A stretch of DNA of 44,907 nucleotides. Source: a virus. Below, piece after piece: positions 13,463 to 21,851 of the stretch. Every line of letters begins with the position of its first letter. Position 1 is the stretch's first letter. The stretch lies in the IMG/VR virus record IMGVR_UViG_3300035034_002318, positions 1-44,907 of that record. One strand, written 5' to 3'. A model generated the notes under the pieces. It ran no database searches. It saw nothing but the letters and a program-made list of their open reading frames with translations, and was not told the origin of the DNA. The position numbers and the translations under genes were made by a program.

Positions 13463-14872
13463 ATGGAGACCCCTGAACTCTGGGTGCGGAACCCACATAA
13501 TTACATACGTGAGGTCGTTGCCAGCGGCCACCGAGACGTCTGTTGGGACTACGGCCTGCTTCGCAAGAAGCGGATAGATCCGTTCGCCCACGCGATGACG
13601 TGGTTTCCTCAACAGAAATGGCGAACCCTCACGGTTGGAGACTTCGGGGCGATCGAAAACGACCCCCAGCACCCATACACCAAGCCGAAGGCTTTCTACC
13701 CGGCTTGGTCCTATGGCGAACAGACGTTCGCCGAACTGGAAGCGCTGGTCGAGGGCTCCTCGCCCCCCGCAAGCCCTGTCACGATCGCCGGCCAAACCTA
13801 CGAGCCACGAGAAGGTCAGCCACACAAAGTCATCATCAACCGAACACCGAACTTGGCTGCGGGCCTTGCCAAGAGGTTCATGTCGCTCCTGGCCGAACTT
13901 CAACAGGAGAACCCCGACTGCATCATCCATATTCACGGTCTCTACTCGTTCCCGTGGATCGTTGACGGGTCTTTCAGGTCGACCGACTTCGAGGCTCGTT
14001 CGCTGGCGGCTCAGGGCAAAGTCATCATGCCAAACGGGCGGATCATCAAGCGGGAAGAAGAGCACTCGTACATTCCCACACTCACCAGGCTTGGGTTCAA
14101 ACTCGGGGAGCTGAACGAGCCATCGGGGCGGTGCAGGTTCATCATCAAGTCCCACCTCGACGCAGCGAAGCACTGGAACGACGAGGAGGCCGACATCTAC
14201 ACCGCCAACGTTGAAAGGCCAGCTCTCACCGACGCAGACTTCGCCGATCTTCTCAACAGGCGAACTTTGTCGGTACGCAAATCGAAACGTGCCGCCACTC
14301 GCTCGACTCCTGTTCCCATGACGGGAGACAAGTTTTACTGCAATAGTTGTTCCTACGCACCAACGTGCAGGTTGTTCCGCACAGGGAGTATTTGCGCCGT
14401 GCCCGATTCAGATTCAGCAGAACTAGCCCGACATTTCAGGACCAGGAATTCAGACCTCATCATCGACGGCCTGGGCAAGTTGATGGAAGACGGCATCGAG
14501 AGATACTTCGAGGGCAAAAAAAACGAAACCATCGCAGGCGAGCTTGACCCAAACGTGTCTCGAATGGGCGACAAGCTTTTCAGCCAAGGCGTCCAGCTTG
14601 CAAAACTTGTGGACCCCAGTCTTCGCACGTCGGCCGTCGCCGTGAACATTGCAGCGAACCAAGCATCGGTGGGTGTTGGCACCGCGGCCCCAACAACACA
14701 CCAGCTTGCAGCCCAGGTGATTGGACAGTTGGAGGCGGGCGGCCTCTCCCGGAGCCAAATTACAGAGGACGTGGTTCGTCGGGCGCTCCAGACGGCAAAC
14801 ATGCCTGAGTTCATTCAGAGGGAGCTCGAGGTTGCAGCCCTGCCTGCGTACATCGAAGTCGAAGAGTTGTGA
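13463..14872 (+). CDS. Packaging-region protein, candidate terminase small subunit
   Basis: 469 aa from ATG 13463; a GTG at 13451 would add four residues, and neither start has a good ribosome site. The N-terminal part has WDYGLLRKKRIDPFAHAM and histidine-rich IIHIHGLYSF. A central cluster with C-N-S-C and TCRLFRTGSICAVP (four cysteines within about 20 residues) looks like a zinc-binding site, followed by a helical, DNA-binding-like end. It lies directly before terminase large subunit, where the small subunit usually sits, and its stop overlaps the next gene (GTGA). The small-subunit call rests mainly on position. Confidence 0.45.
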   Translation: METPELWVRNPHNYIREVVASGHRDVCWDYGLLRKKRIDPFAHAMTWFPQQKWRTLTVGDFGAIENDPQHPYTKPKAFYPAWSYGEQTFAELEALVEGSSPPASPVTIAGQTYEPREGQPHKVIINRTPNLAAGLAKRFMSLLAELQQENPDCIIHIHGLYSFPWIVDGSFRSTDFEARSLAAQGKVIMPNGRIIKREEEHSYIPTLTRLGFKLGELNEPSGRCRFIIKSHLDAAKHWNDEEADIYTANVERPALTDADFADLLNRRTLSVRKSKRAATRSTPVPMTGDKFYCNSCSYAPTCRLFRTGSICAVPDSDSAELARHFRTRNSDLIIDGLGKLMEDGIERYFEGKKNETIAGELDPNVSRMGDKLFSQGVQLAKLVDPSLRTSAVAVNIAANQASVGVGTAAPTTHQLAAQVIGQLEAGGLSRSQITEDVVRRALQTANMPEFIQRELEVAALPAYIEVEEL

Positions 14873-15012
14873 CCGCGCTGACAACAAAAGACATGCCGGG
14901 TCGAGAACACGAACGGTGTAATTACGCAGCGTTCGTCAAAGAGTTCACCAATGGCCGAAGGCTGATCTTCTGCAACAAGTGCGGACTGCTTGAATGGGAA
15001 GACATTGACTGA
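14869..15012 (+). CDS. Mini zinc-ribbon protein before terminase
   Basis: 47 aa from GTG 14869, overlapping the previous stop. Cysteines in ERCNYAAF and FCNKCGLLEW give a C-x(n)-C-x2-C arrangement of the type seen in tiny zinc ribbons; an internal histidine (REHERC) could be the fourth ligand. It ends eight bases inside the terminase start, so translation of the two genes is linked. It could be a DNA-binding partner for packaging. Confidence 0.55.
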   Translation: MTALTTKDMPGREHERCNYAAFVKEFTNGRRLIFCNKCGLLEWEDID

Positions 15013-16831
15013 CAAGCCCTTTACGAGTGATGAAGAGTTCACGCTTGACGACGAGATTTCCTGGCTGCTGAAAAACCCGCAGTTCCAGGAACGGCCGGCG
15101 ACCCTCCGGGAATTCCTCGGCCCCCGCTATTTGGACATCGACGAAGGTGTTCGAGATTCAATCCGGGAAGTCTTGGCGGATTTGCTGGGCGAGGAGGTCA
15201 ACCCCAAGCGGCCGACCGCCTACGAGCTGGCGATCTTTACCGGGGCCATCGGCATAGGCAAAACTACCCTTGCCGCGATTATTCTTCCGTATCTCGTTCA
15301 CTGGTGCATTTGCCTCAAGGATCCGCAGGGCTACTTCGGCTTGCTGCCCGGCTCGCGCATCGCCTTCATGTTGATGTCCACAAGCGCTCCACAGGCTCGC
15401 GAAGTTCTGTTCGGCGACATCAAGGCGAGGCTTGCTCACTCCCCCTGGTTCATGGACCATCCGTGGGACAAGAGCTTCAAGAACCAGCTCCGATTCAGCA
15501 AGGACATCTGGATTGTCCCCGGCGACAGTTCCGAAACCACCTTCGAGGGCTACAACATCCTCGGGGGGATTCTGGACGAAGCCGACTCGCACAAGGTCAC
15601 GAAGGTGAAGGACTACGCGCAGCAAGGCTTCGAGACCATCTTCAATCGCATGTCCTCGCGATTCGAAGATCGTGGATTCCTGTTGATCATCGGCCAAATG
15701 AAGAAGGCCGTCGGGTTCGCCGCCACCAAGTACGACGAGTTCAGCGAGAACCCGAAATGCTACGCCACCCGCATGACCATCTGGGAGTCGCGAGGTGACG
15801 CCTTCTTTGCCGACGAAGACGGCGAGATCAACAAGTTCTGGTACGACATCAACCGCAAGCAGATCATTCCCGACATCGCCGTCGACTCGATGGGTGCACG
15901 GGCGAACATGCTCCACATCCCCGCCATTTACAAAGACCAGTTCAGGACAAACCCCGAGAAGGCGCTGAAGGATCTTGCCGGCATTCCGCCCCTGGTCAGT
16001 GACCCGTTCATCAGCCTGACTCATCGGATCTACTCCTGCCGAGATCGCTGGATCGAGCACAACGGACCAACCGGACCCATCAACGACCGCAATCAGATGG
16101 AGCCTTGGTTCCGTGCGCCAAACACAATCAAGCGTGTCGGCCACTTGGACATCGCCTACAGCGGGCGGGGGGATGCACTCGGATTTGCGATGGGGCACAT
16201 CAGCGAAATGGTGGAGATGGACGGGGAACTGAAGCCCTACGTCACCATCGACCTCATGTACCGATTGCAGGCCGGCTCGGGCCAGGAGATCTTCCTCGGC
16301 GACATTCGGCGGTTCATCTACTCGCTGCGCGATGACACGAAGTTCAAACTCGAACTCATCACGATGGACGGGTTCCAGTCCAAAGACACCGAACAGCAGC
16401 TTGCACGGAAACGCTTCTCGACCGACTACGTGTCGGTCGACAGGTCGATTCTTCCGTACCACGACCTCAGGGAAGCGATATACGAAAACCGCATTGAGTT
16501 CCCTCCATACTTCGTCAACCTGAACCCTGGCTCGACTGACAAGGTTGAAATTGCGGTGAAGGAGCTGGGCGAACTCATGGATGTCGGAAACAAAATCGAC
16601 CACCCTGTGGGCGGCTCGAAAGACATAGCTGACGCACTCGCTGGCGTCGTAACAACGCTCGTCGGAAACCGCAGGTATCACCGCAAGAAACGCGCTGCTG
16701 CTGATTGGGGACAGGCGGGTTCGAACAAGGCGACGCATCGCATCATGCGCGAAATGTCGTCAGAACATCCCGCATACTTAGGGGTCACCGGCATCGGCGT
16801 TCCGCTGCCCCCGAAACTTCCAGGGAGCTAA
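15005..16831 (+). CDS. terL: Terminase large subunit
   Basis: 608 aa from TTG 15005, chosen because of GGGAAG a few bases upstream; a TTG at 14990 is also in frame. Walker A is G80-A-I-G-I-G-K-T87, Walker B is GGILDEADSH near residue 190, and the nuclease half carries HLDIAYSGRGDALGFAMGH near residue 380, DGFQS near 455 and SKDIADALAG near 540. These features define the motor that cuts the genome and pumps it into the head. The length is usual for the family. Overlap with the zinc-ribbon gene suggests coupled translation. Confidence 0.95.
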   Translation: MTDKPFTSDEEFTLDDEISWLLKNPQFQERPATLREFLGPRYLDIDEGVRDSIREVLADLLGEEVNPKRPTAYELAIFTGAIGIGKTTLAAIILPYLVHWCICLKDPQGYFGLLPGSRIAFMLMSTSAPQAREVLFGDIKARLAHSPWFMDHPWDKSFKNQLRFSKDIWIVPGDSSETTFEGYNILGGILDEADSHKVTKVKDYAQQGFETIFNRMSSRFEDRGFLLIIGQMKKAVGFAATKYDEFSENPKCYATRMTIWESRGDAFFADEDGEINKFWYDINRKQIIPDIAVDSMGARANMLHIPAIYKDQFRTNPEKALKDLAGIPPLVSDPFISLTHRIYSCRDRWIEHNGPTGPINDRNQMEPWFRAPNTIKRVGHLDIAYSGRGDALGFAMGHISEMVEMDGELKPYVTIDLMYRLQAGSGQEIFLGDIRRFIYSLRDDTKFKLELITMDGFQSKDTEQQLARKRFSTDYVSVDRSILPYHDLREAIYENRIEFPPYFVNLNPGSTDKVEIAVKELGELMDVGNKIDHPVGGSKDIADALAGVVTTLVGNRRYHRKKRAAADWGQAGSNKATHRIMREMSSEHPAYLGVTGIGVPLPPKLPGS

Positions 16832-16836
16832 CCCCC

Positions 16837-18534
16837 ATGCCAGAACTCTTCGTGGCCGACAAGAACAACCAGGCACAGCCTGCTTCAACGTGGAAGGCGT
16901 CGCAGCCCTCCAACGCCTTGTACCGCAAGGCGGCCCCGCCCAGAATGGGCGAGCAGTTCGGCCCGAGTTGGAGCGACCCAAACAGTGCGTCGATGCAGTT
17001 GCCGGGCGGCGGCATCATGGTGTTCGATCTGGAGAAGTTGACGCTTCAGGATTTCCGTGCGATGCGGAACCACTACCAGATCAACATTTCACTCTCGTTG
17101 CTCTCCTTCATGATCCATCAAGTGGACTGGCGGATCGAGTGCGAAGATCCAGTGATCAAAGAATTCGTCGACCAGAACCTGCACGAAGTCTGGACTCGAC
17201 TGATTCGTGCGATCAGTCCTGCGTTCTGGTCCGGGTATGCGCCGATCGTTGTCCAGTACGAGAACGACGGCCGCATGGGCAAGATCGTCGCGAACAAGTT
17301 CAAGGACATTGCGCCAGAGAACGCTCGCGTGAACTGGAAAGAAGTCGACGGCTATGCCCCGCAGGGTTCGATCCCGCCGAAGTTGCGGGTGTTCGACGGC
17401 ATCAAGGTCGATGGCCAGACGCACCCGGTGCCGCCGGAGAACTCGTTGTGGTATCCGTTGCTCATGGAAAGCGGGGACTACTACGGCCGCAAGATGCTGA
17501 AGCCCGCATTCCCGTCGTGGTTCTTCAGCCAGATCATCCACCTCTACGCCAATCGCTACTTCGAGCGGTTTGGTGAGCCGACGCCGATCGGGCGTGCGCC
17601 GTTTGACGAGGAAGTGGACCAGGGTGACGGGTCAACCAAGTCCGGTCGCGAAGTGATGATTGATGTTCTCGCCGGCCTCAAGAACAGGGGTTCGGTTGTT
17701 CTTCCTTCCGATCGCGCGCCTGGCGCTGTTGGCGACAGCTCCGACTTCGAATACCAGATCCATTATCTCGAATCTCAGATGCGAGGTGCCGACTTCGAGC
17801 GGTACCTCACTCGGCTTGACGAAGAAATGTCGCTTGGAATCTTCACGCCGGTGCTGCTGTATCGCACCGCCGACGTTGGTTCCTACAACCTGGGCGAGGC
17901 CCACTTCCAAATCTTCTTGGTCATGGTCAACTCGCTGGTTGCCGACCTTGGCGAATACATCAATCGGTACCTGATCGACCGACTCGTCGACTTCAACTTC
18001 AGCCCCAAGGCACCGAGGGCGCGCTTCGCCCCCAGAAAGCACGGCAAGGAAGTCCAGGCAACCCTCCGCCAGATCATGATGGCGATGGTTCAGTCGGAGC
18101 GAGCGACCGTAGATGTTGAAGACCTCGGCGAAGCGCTCGGCATGAAGGTCCACGAGATCGTGCAGATGACCGATCCTGAAACCGGCAAGTCCGAACCGGG
18201 GCAACGCGAAGATGACGGGGGCCGCTCACCGGCAAATCTGTCCAGGGTGATGGACAGCATGGTCGGCCGCATCGAGGGGCAGGTCCGCAAGAACTGGGAC
18301 GAGCTTGAAGACGCGAAGCTGCACCCTGGCTATTCGCGACGGTTCGAAAGCGCGTTGATGGAAGAGGGCTACGAAGAGCATCAAGCAAAGTCGATCACCA
18401 GCTCTCTGTACGGCCGACTCGGGCAGTTCCTCGACGAGACGACTGGTCTCGGATCGGATGCATACCCAGGAGGTGCAGATGAGTTCATTCGAAACTTCCA
18501 AAAGCTCGTCGACACCGAAGTCGAAACCATCTGA
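16837..18534 (+). CDS. Portal protein
   Basis: 565 aa with a GGGAG ribosome site. It has the standard portal pattern: an N-terminal arm, a mixed alpha/beta body (FRAMRNHYQINISL, VDWRIECED, SGYAPIVVQYE), and a long helical stretch with SQMRGADFERYLTRLDEEMSLGI. The C-terminal part is acidic and helical. The pattern is closest to the Mu gp29/DUF935 style of portals. Position directly after terminase agrees. The portal forms the ring through which DNA is pumped. The gene's last 56 bases overlap the next gene. Confidence 0.9.
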   Translation: MPELFVADKNNQAQPASTWKASQPSNALYRKAAPPRMGEQFGPSWSDPNSASMQLPGGGIMVFDLEKLTLQDFRAMRNHYQINISLSLLSFMIHQVDWRIECEDPVIKEFVDQNLHEVWTRLIRAISPAFWSGYAPIVVQYENDGRMGKIVANKFKDIAPENARVNWKEVDGYAPQGSIPPKLRVFDGIKVDGQTHPVPPENSLWYPLLMESGDYYGRKMLKPAFPSWFFSQIIHLYANRYFERFGEPTPIGRAPFDEEVDQGDGSTKSGREVMIDVLAGLKNRGSVVLPSDRAPGAVGDSSDFEYQIHYLESQMRGADFERYLTRLDEEMSLGIFTPVLLYRTADVGSYNLGEAHFQIFLVMVNSLVADLGEYINRYLIDRLVDFNFSPKAPRARFAPRKHGKEVQATLRQIMMAMVQSERATVDVEDLGEALGMKVHEIVQMTDPETGKSEPGQREDDGGRSPANLSRVMDSMVGRIEGQVRKNWDELEDAKLHPGYSRRFESALMEEGYEEHQAKSITSSLYGRLGQFLDETTGLGSDAYPGGADEFIRNFQKLVDTEVETI

Positions 18535-18736
18535 ACTCCGCTGCTTCTGCAAGACAACGCCGCTGCTGGCACTCGTCGGATACGAAAACGAACACCCGTT
18601 CCTTCACATCAAATCTCATCGCGGTGGACGGGTTCTTGCCGAAGTCATCCTCACGGAAGGCAGGGCAAGAATCCGTTGCCGGGCCTGCTCCCGGTGGACG
18701 TCCATCACTGTGACTGAGACGGTTCGAAGGGAATAG
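18479..18736 (+). CDS. Small zinc-finger protein, Com-like arrangement
   Basis: 85 aa from ATG 18479 with AGGAGG five bases upstream, inside the end of the portal gene. It has R-C-F-C-K near residue 26-30 and R-C-R-A-C-S near residue 70, i.e. two cysteine pairs that may bind one zinc, followed by WTSITV. The layout is like the Com translational regulator of phage Mu, which binds RNA. No mom gene is seen here. It may instead be a structural or assembly factor; that it sits between portal and protease is interesting. The Com link is only a resemblance. Confidence 0.6.
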   Translation: MSSFETSKSSSTPKSKPSELRCFCKTTPLLALVGYENEHPFLHIKSHRGGRVLAEVILTEGRARIRCRACSRWTSITVTETVRRE

Positions 18737-18751
18737 GGCAAGTTCTTGAGT

Positions 18752-18779
18752 CAAATGATGGCGACAACACCCTCATTTG
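18752..18779 (+). promoter_or_regulatory. Inverted repeat in the leader of the protease gene
   Basis: CAAATGA at 18752-18758 is complementary to TCATTTG at 18773-18779, with 14 bases between. It lies just before the protease start at 18790 and after the zinc-finger gene. In RNA it would form a hairpin close to the start and could limit translation of the protease. Confidence 0.4.
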
Positions 18780-18789
18780 GGCGAACGTC

Positions 18790-19896
18790 ATGCCTGTCAT
18801 GAGTACGCAAACAGTTCTTGAAACGCCTGAGCGCAACAAGAAGGCTTCGATTTACGCCTTTGGAAATTACTCAAGCGCAAACTTCGCCTTTGCTTTCGAG
18901 CGCCAGCCGGACACCAACACTGCCGCCGTGCGTAACCTCCCGGTGTTCCGGGCAGGCACCTTTGCCGACTCGGCCGGCGCCGTTCAGACGTGGGAGGTGG
19001 ACAATCTGCAAGAGATGGTCGACAACTTCGCCGCACTGCAAGATGTGTTCCCGAACGTTCCTGTTCGTTTGGATCACACGCGGTCGGTTCAGTCGATCGT
19101 CGGATACATGGATGGGCTTCGCGTGGACGGCGACCTTCTCCTGGCTGACTTCACGTTCACCGAACCCGAAGCTGCCGATCGCTGGGAGCGCGGCACCTAC
19201 CGGAGCCGGTCGTCCGAGATCGGCTACTTCCAGACCAATGAGGGTGACGGCCACTGGCCGGTCTTTCAGGGGTTCGCCTTTGTCGACATTCCCGCCGTTG
19301 AAGGTCTGTACGCAAAGTCCGAATCCACCATCAACTTCTTCACGGAGGCACCAATGCCAACCACCAGCTCCACCATTCCCCTTGTCGACCCCGCGGCGTC
19401 CGCTGTGACCCCCGAGGCCCCCGAGACGGCCGAATTCACCAAGCCCCTGGTCGCTGCCAAGTTCACCGTCAACGGCGTCGAGACCAGTGACCCGGTCGAG
19501 GTGCAGGCCTACATCGCACGCATGGAGACGTTTGCCAAAGAGCAGAACGAGGCCGCCCGCTCGTCCTTCGCCGCCAAGCTGGTGGAAGACCGCAAGCTCA
19601 TTGCCCCCCAGTTGGAAGCAATGACCGAATTCGCCCTTTCGCTTGACGACGCCCAGTTCTCGAAGCTTGAGAACGTGTTCAGTTCGGCGGCGGTCCTGCC
19701 GGTCCTTGAGGACCACAGCGCAGGAACGATCACGAACCCCAATGGGGAAAGCACCATCTCCGACCTTGATCAGCAAATCGCTGACGCCGAAGAAGTTGTG
19801 CAGATGCACACCCGCGCTGGCCTCACCGAAGACCAAGTCAAGGCCACGTCCAGCTACCAGAAGCTTGCGGCTCTTCGCCTCGAGCAAACCAAGTAA
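18790..19896 (+). CDS. Prohead protease with C-terminal scaffold
   Basis: 368 aa from ATG 18790 (another ATG at 18799). The N-terminal 170 residues carry VPVRLDHTRSVQSIVGYM, with candidate catalytic H96, and TYRSRSSEIGYF, with candidate S141 or S142, fitting the Mu gpI/HK97-like protease group. The C-terminal half, after residue 188, is alanine/glutamate-rich and helical, as expected of a scaffold. The protease cleaves the scaffold and capsid proteins during head maturation. An internal start at 19354 probably makes the scaffold alone, as Mu gpZ does from gene I. Confidence 0.85.
   Translation: MPVMSTQTVLETPERNKKASIYAFGNYSSANFAFAFERQPDTNTAAVRNLPVFRAGTFADSAGAVQTWEVDNLQEMVDNFAALQDVFPNVPVRLDHTRSVQSIVGYMDGLRVDGDLLLADFTFTEPEAADRWERGTYRSRSSEIGYFQTNEGDGHWPVFQGFAFVDIPAVEGLYAKSESTINFFTEAPMPTTSSTIPLVDPAASAVTPEAPETAEFTKPLVAAKFTVNGVETSDPVEVQAYIARMETFAKEQNEAARSSFAAKLVEDRKLIAPQLEAMTEFALSLDDAQFSKLENVFSSAAVLPVLEDHSAGTITNPNGESTISDLDQQIADAEEVVQMHTRAGLTEDQVKATSSYQKLAALRLEQTK
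19354..19896 (+). CDS. Nested scaffold protein from an internal start
   Basis: The ATG at 19354 (codon 189 of the protease gene, same frame) is preceded by GGAGG with five bases between, a stronger site than that of the full-length gene. It would give a 180-residue product beginning MPTTSSTIPL, made of helical acidic scaffold sequence with none of the protease residues. Phage Mu and lambda use the same nested arrangement to make many scaffold copies per protease. Production itself is inferred. Confidence 0.7.
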   Translation: MPTTSSTIPLVDPAASAVTPEAPETAEFTKPLVAAKFTVNGVETSDPVEVQAYIARMETFAKEQNEAARSSFAAKLVEDRKLIAPQLEAMTEFALSLDDAQFSKLENVFSSAAVLPVLEDHSAGTITNPNGESTISDLDQQIADAEEVVQMHTRAGLTEDQVKATSSYQKLAALRLEQTK

Positions 19897-19907
19897 GGAG
19901 CAGGTAT

Positions 19908-20357
19908 ATGCCTGGTTTCAGCAAAGGCCCCGGCTACCGCGCGCCGTTCGGAAAGAACGAGTACCTGCGGTCGACCGAGGGTGTCAAGGACGAGAGCTAC
20001 ACCGTGGCCTCGTCAGTCATTCCCACGCGGACCGTGGACGGAGATGCCGTCAAGGTTCTCCAGCCCGGCACCGTGATGGCCAAGATCACGTCCGGCGCCC
20101 AATCTGGGAAGATTGGTCCATTCGAGGCCGGGGTGACCGACGGGCGTCAGACCGGGGCCAACATCGTTGGCCTTGCAAAGACCTTCCTCCCGTGGCAGCT
20201 CAATGAGCGCGACGTCGAGATCGGTGTCACCTACGAAGCCACTGCGGTGCAGTCGTGGTGCCTCGAAGTCAATGCCTCCGGCGTCTACATCGCCCTGACC
20301 GATACCACAGCAGACCTGATGCGGGGCACCAAAAACCTCGACATCATGTTCGCCTAA
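19908..20357 (+). CDS. Head decoration protein (lambda gpD-like)
   Basis: 149 aa with an AAGGAG ribosome site. The protein has the short beta-rich layout of the lambda D family, with VKVLQPGTVMAKIT, FEAGVTDGRQTGANIVG and a terminal ALTDTTADLMRG segment. It lies between the protease and the capsid gene, as in other phages. It would bind the outside of the expanded capsid as trimers and stabilise it. The family call is based on the pattern and context. Confidence 0.8.
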   Translation: MPGFSKGPGYRAPFGKNEYLRSTEGVKDESYTVASSVIPTRTVDGDAVKVLQPGTVMAKITSGAQSGKIGPFEAGVTDGRQTGANIVGLAKTFLPWQLNERDVEIGVTYEATAVQSWCLEVNASGVYIALTDTTADLMRGTKNLDIMFA

Positions 20358-20371
20358 CCCGAGGAGCAGCA

Positions 20372-21490
20372 ATGGCTGATCTCACCACGGACCGTCTGGT
20401 CCGCAAAGAAGTAGCTCTCGGGCAAGTCCGGGAGATCCAGGCTCCAAGCAACTATCTGGCCGACTTGATCGCGCCGATGCAGACTGTGCAGAGCGACGAC
20501 GTCATCTTCCAGTACATCACCCCCGAAGTTGAGGGTCTTGCCCCGGCACGCGCCGAGGATGCTGAGTCGGAGCTTGCTCGCAAGGACGACACGGTTGGCA
20601 CCGGTCGTGCAAGCATCATCGACTGGGCCATCAAGGATCACTACTCCGCAAGTGACGTGACTCGCTATCGCGAGTTCCTGCGTCTTGCAGAGCTGAGCGC
20701 AGGTGGCAGCTTCCCGCTGACCGCCGGTGCGATGACAGAGGACTGGGCCTCCAAGCTGGCTCGTGACACGCTCCTGCGTCGTCGCAAGCTGGACAACCGA
20801 CGTGAATCCCTCACGATGGACGGCCTTTTCGAAGGCGCTATCGCCTACAACGACGGCAAGATCGTCTTTGCGGTCGATTACCAGCGACCATCCGACCAAC
20901 AGGACCAGGCGCCCACCAACGGCGTCTGGTCGTTGACCACGTCGAATCCAATCGGCGACATTGAAGTGATGAACCAGACCATGTACGACACTCACGGTGT
21001 CCGCATGACTCGGGCCATCGCTTCGCCGGAAGCAATCCGTTCGGTCCTCAATTCGGATCGCTTCGCTGCTCGCTCTGGCATGACCGGCGGAACCGGCGGC
21101 GCTCCTGTCGACCCCCGCTATCTCATCGACGGCTGGGGCGTGGAGGCCGCGATCGCAGTGATCGAGCGGGCAACCGGCGTCACCTTCATCCCGTACGACG
21201 CGGTTTACCGCACTCGTGCGTTGGGCGAGACCACCACTGTCGTCAACCGCTTTGCGAATGCCAAGAAGGTTGTCTTCCTCCCACCAGAGGAAGCCGTCAA
21301 CGAGATCAGCGACCTTGGGTTCGCCAAGACCCTGACCAGCCCACACCCAGAGGGTAACTGGCAGTCTGGCTTCTACGAGTGGGAACGCTCCACGGTCGAT
21401 CCGTGGGGCTACGACAAGGGGAACGGCGTCAAGATGTTCCCGGTCTTCCCGCACTTGGAATTCAGCTACGTCATGTCGGTCCTCACCTAA
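20372..21490 (+). CDS. Major capsid protein (lambda gpE-like)
   Basis: 372 aa with a GAGGAG ribosome site. The first 25 residues (RKEVALGQVREI) are charged, followed by YLADLIAPM and the HK97-fold pattern of the lambda gpE group: GLAPARAEDAE, a helix region with DTLLRRRKLDNRRES, WGVEAAIAVIER, and a C-terminal FYEWERSTVDPWGYDKG. The usual length for this family is around 340 to 380. It forms the shell and is cleaved or matured by the upstream protease. A strong hairpin follows the gene. Confidence 0.9.
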   Translation: MADLTTDRLVRKEVALGQVREIQAPSNYLADLIAPMQTVQSDDVIFQYITPEVEGLAPARAEDAESELARKDDTVGTGRASIIDWAIKDHYSASDVTRYREFLRLAELSAGGSFPLTAGAMTEDWASKLARDTLLRRRKLDNRRESLTMDGLFEGAIAYNDGKIVFAVDYQRPSDQQDQAPTNGVWSLTTSNPIGDIEVMNQTMYDTHGVRMTRAIASPEAIRSVLNSDRFAARSGMTGGTGGAPVDPRYLIDGWGVEAAIAVIERATGVTFIPYDAVYRTRALGETTTVVNRFANAKKVVFLPPEEAVNEISDLGFAKTLTSPHPEGNWQSGFYEWERSTVDPWGYDKGNGVKMFPVFPHLEFSYVMSVLT

Positions 21491-21529
21491 TCCAATCTGG
21501 ATTGAGAACGGACCCGACATTCGCCTTGA

Positions 21530-21556
21530 GGGGGTGGCTCCAATGGGGCCACCCCC
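21530..21556 (+). terminator. Strong hairpin after the major capsid gene
   Basis: GGGGGTGGCTCC at 21530-21541 pairs with GGGGCCACCCCC at 21545-21556 around a three-base loop (AAT), a 12-bp stem with a single G-T pair. It is followed by TTCC, not a long T run, so it could end transcription partly, or protect the 3' end of the abundant capsid mRNA. Confidence 0.65.
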
Positions 21557-21581
21557 TTCCAATTTCAACCGGAGAACCGAA

Positions 21582-21848
21582 ATGCCTGAAAACTATGACG
21601 CAATGCTCAAAGCCGACCTCTTCGACTTGGCCGAGAAGCGTGGCCTTGAGCCGGGAGCAGAAGACCTCAAGGCCGAACTGGTCGACATCCTTGAAGCAGC
21701 AGACAAGAAGGAGACCGACCCCGCCGATGAGGAAGTCGAGGGCGGTACGCCGGTAGGCGAGGAAGTCAAGGGCGGTACGCCAGTAGGTGTTTCTGCCGAT
21801 GACTACGGCACCCCGTCGAGTGTTCACCGCATGGTGATCGAGCCGTAA
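21582..21848 (+). CDS. Small protein with a SAP/HeH-like N-terminus and a tandem acidic repeat
   Basis: 88 aa with a GGAGAA ribosome site. Residues 8-36 (KADLFDLAEKRGL then LKAELVDIL) have the two-helix pattern of SAP/HeH or Rho-N-like DNA/RNA-binding motifs. Then come two copies of a ten-residue unit ending GGTPVG, made by a 30-bp tandem repeat at 21729-21788. Genes of this type often follow the capsid gene and are counted as head-tail connector accessories. DNA binding is inferred. Confidence 0.65.
   Translation: MPENYDAMLKADLFDLAEKRGLEPGAEDLKAELVDILEAADKKETDPADEEVEGGTPVGEEVKGGTPVGVSADDYGTPSSVHRMVIEP
21729..21788 (+). repeat. 30-bp tandem repeat, two copies
   Basis: Units at 21729-21758 and 21759-21788 differ at a few bases and encode EEVEGGTPVG and EEVKGGTPVG. 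The unit is in frame, so copy number could change without breaking the gene. Confidence 0.85.
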
Positions 21849-21851
21849 CTC

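Noticed and set aside
15158-16738. 526-residue minus-strand frame opposite terminase
   Set aside because: Antisense shadow; terminase motifs are unambiguous on the plus strand.
20354-21568. 404-residue minus-strand frame opposite the capsid gene
   Set aside because: Antisense shadow of the major capsid gene.
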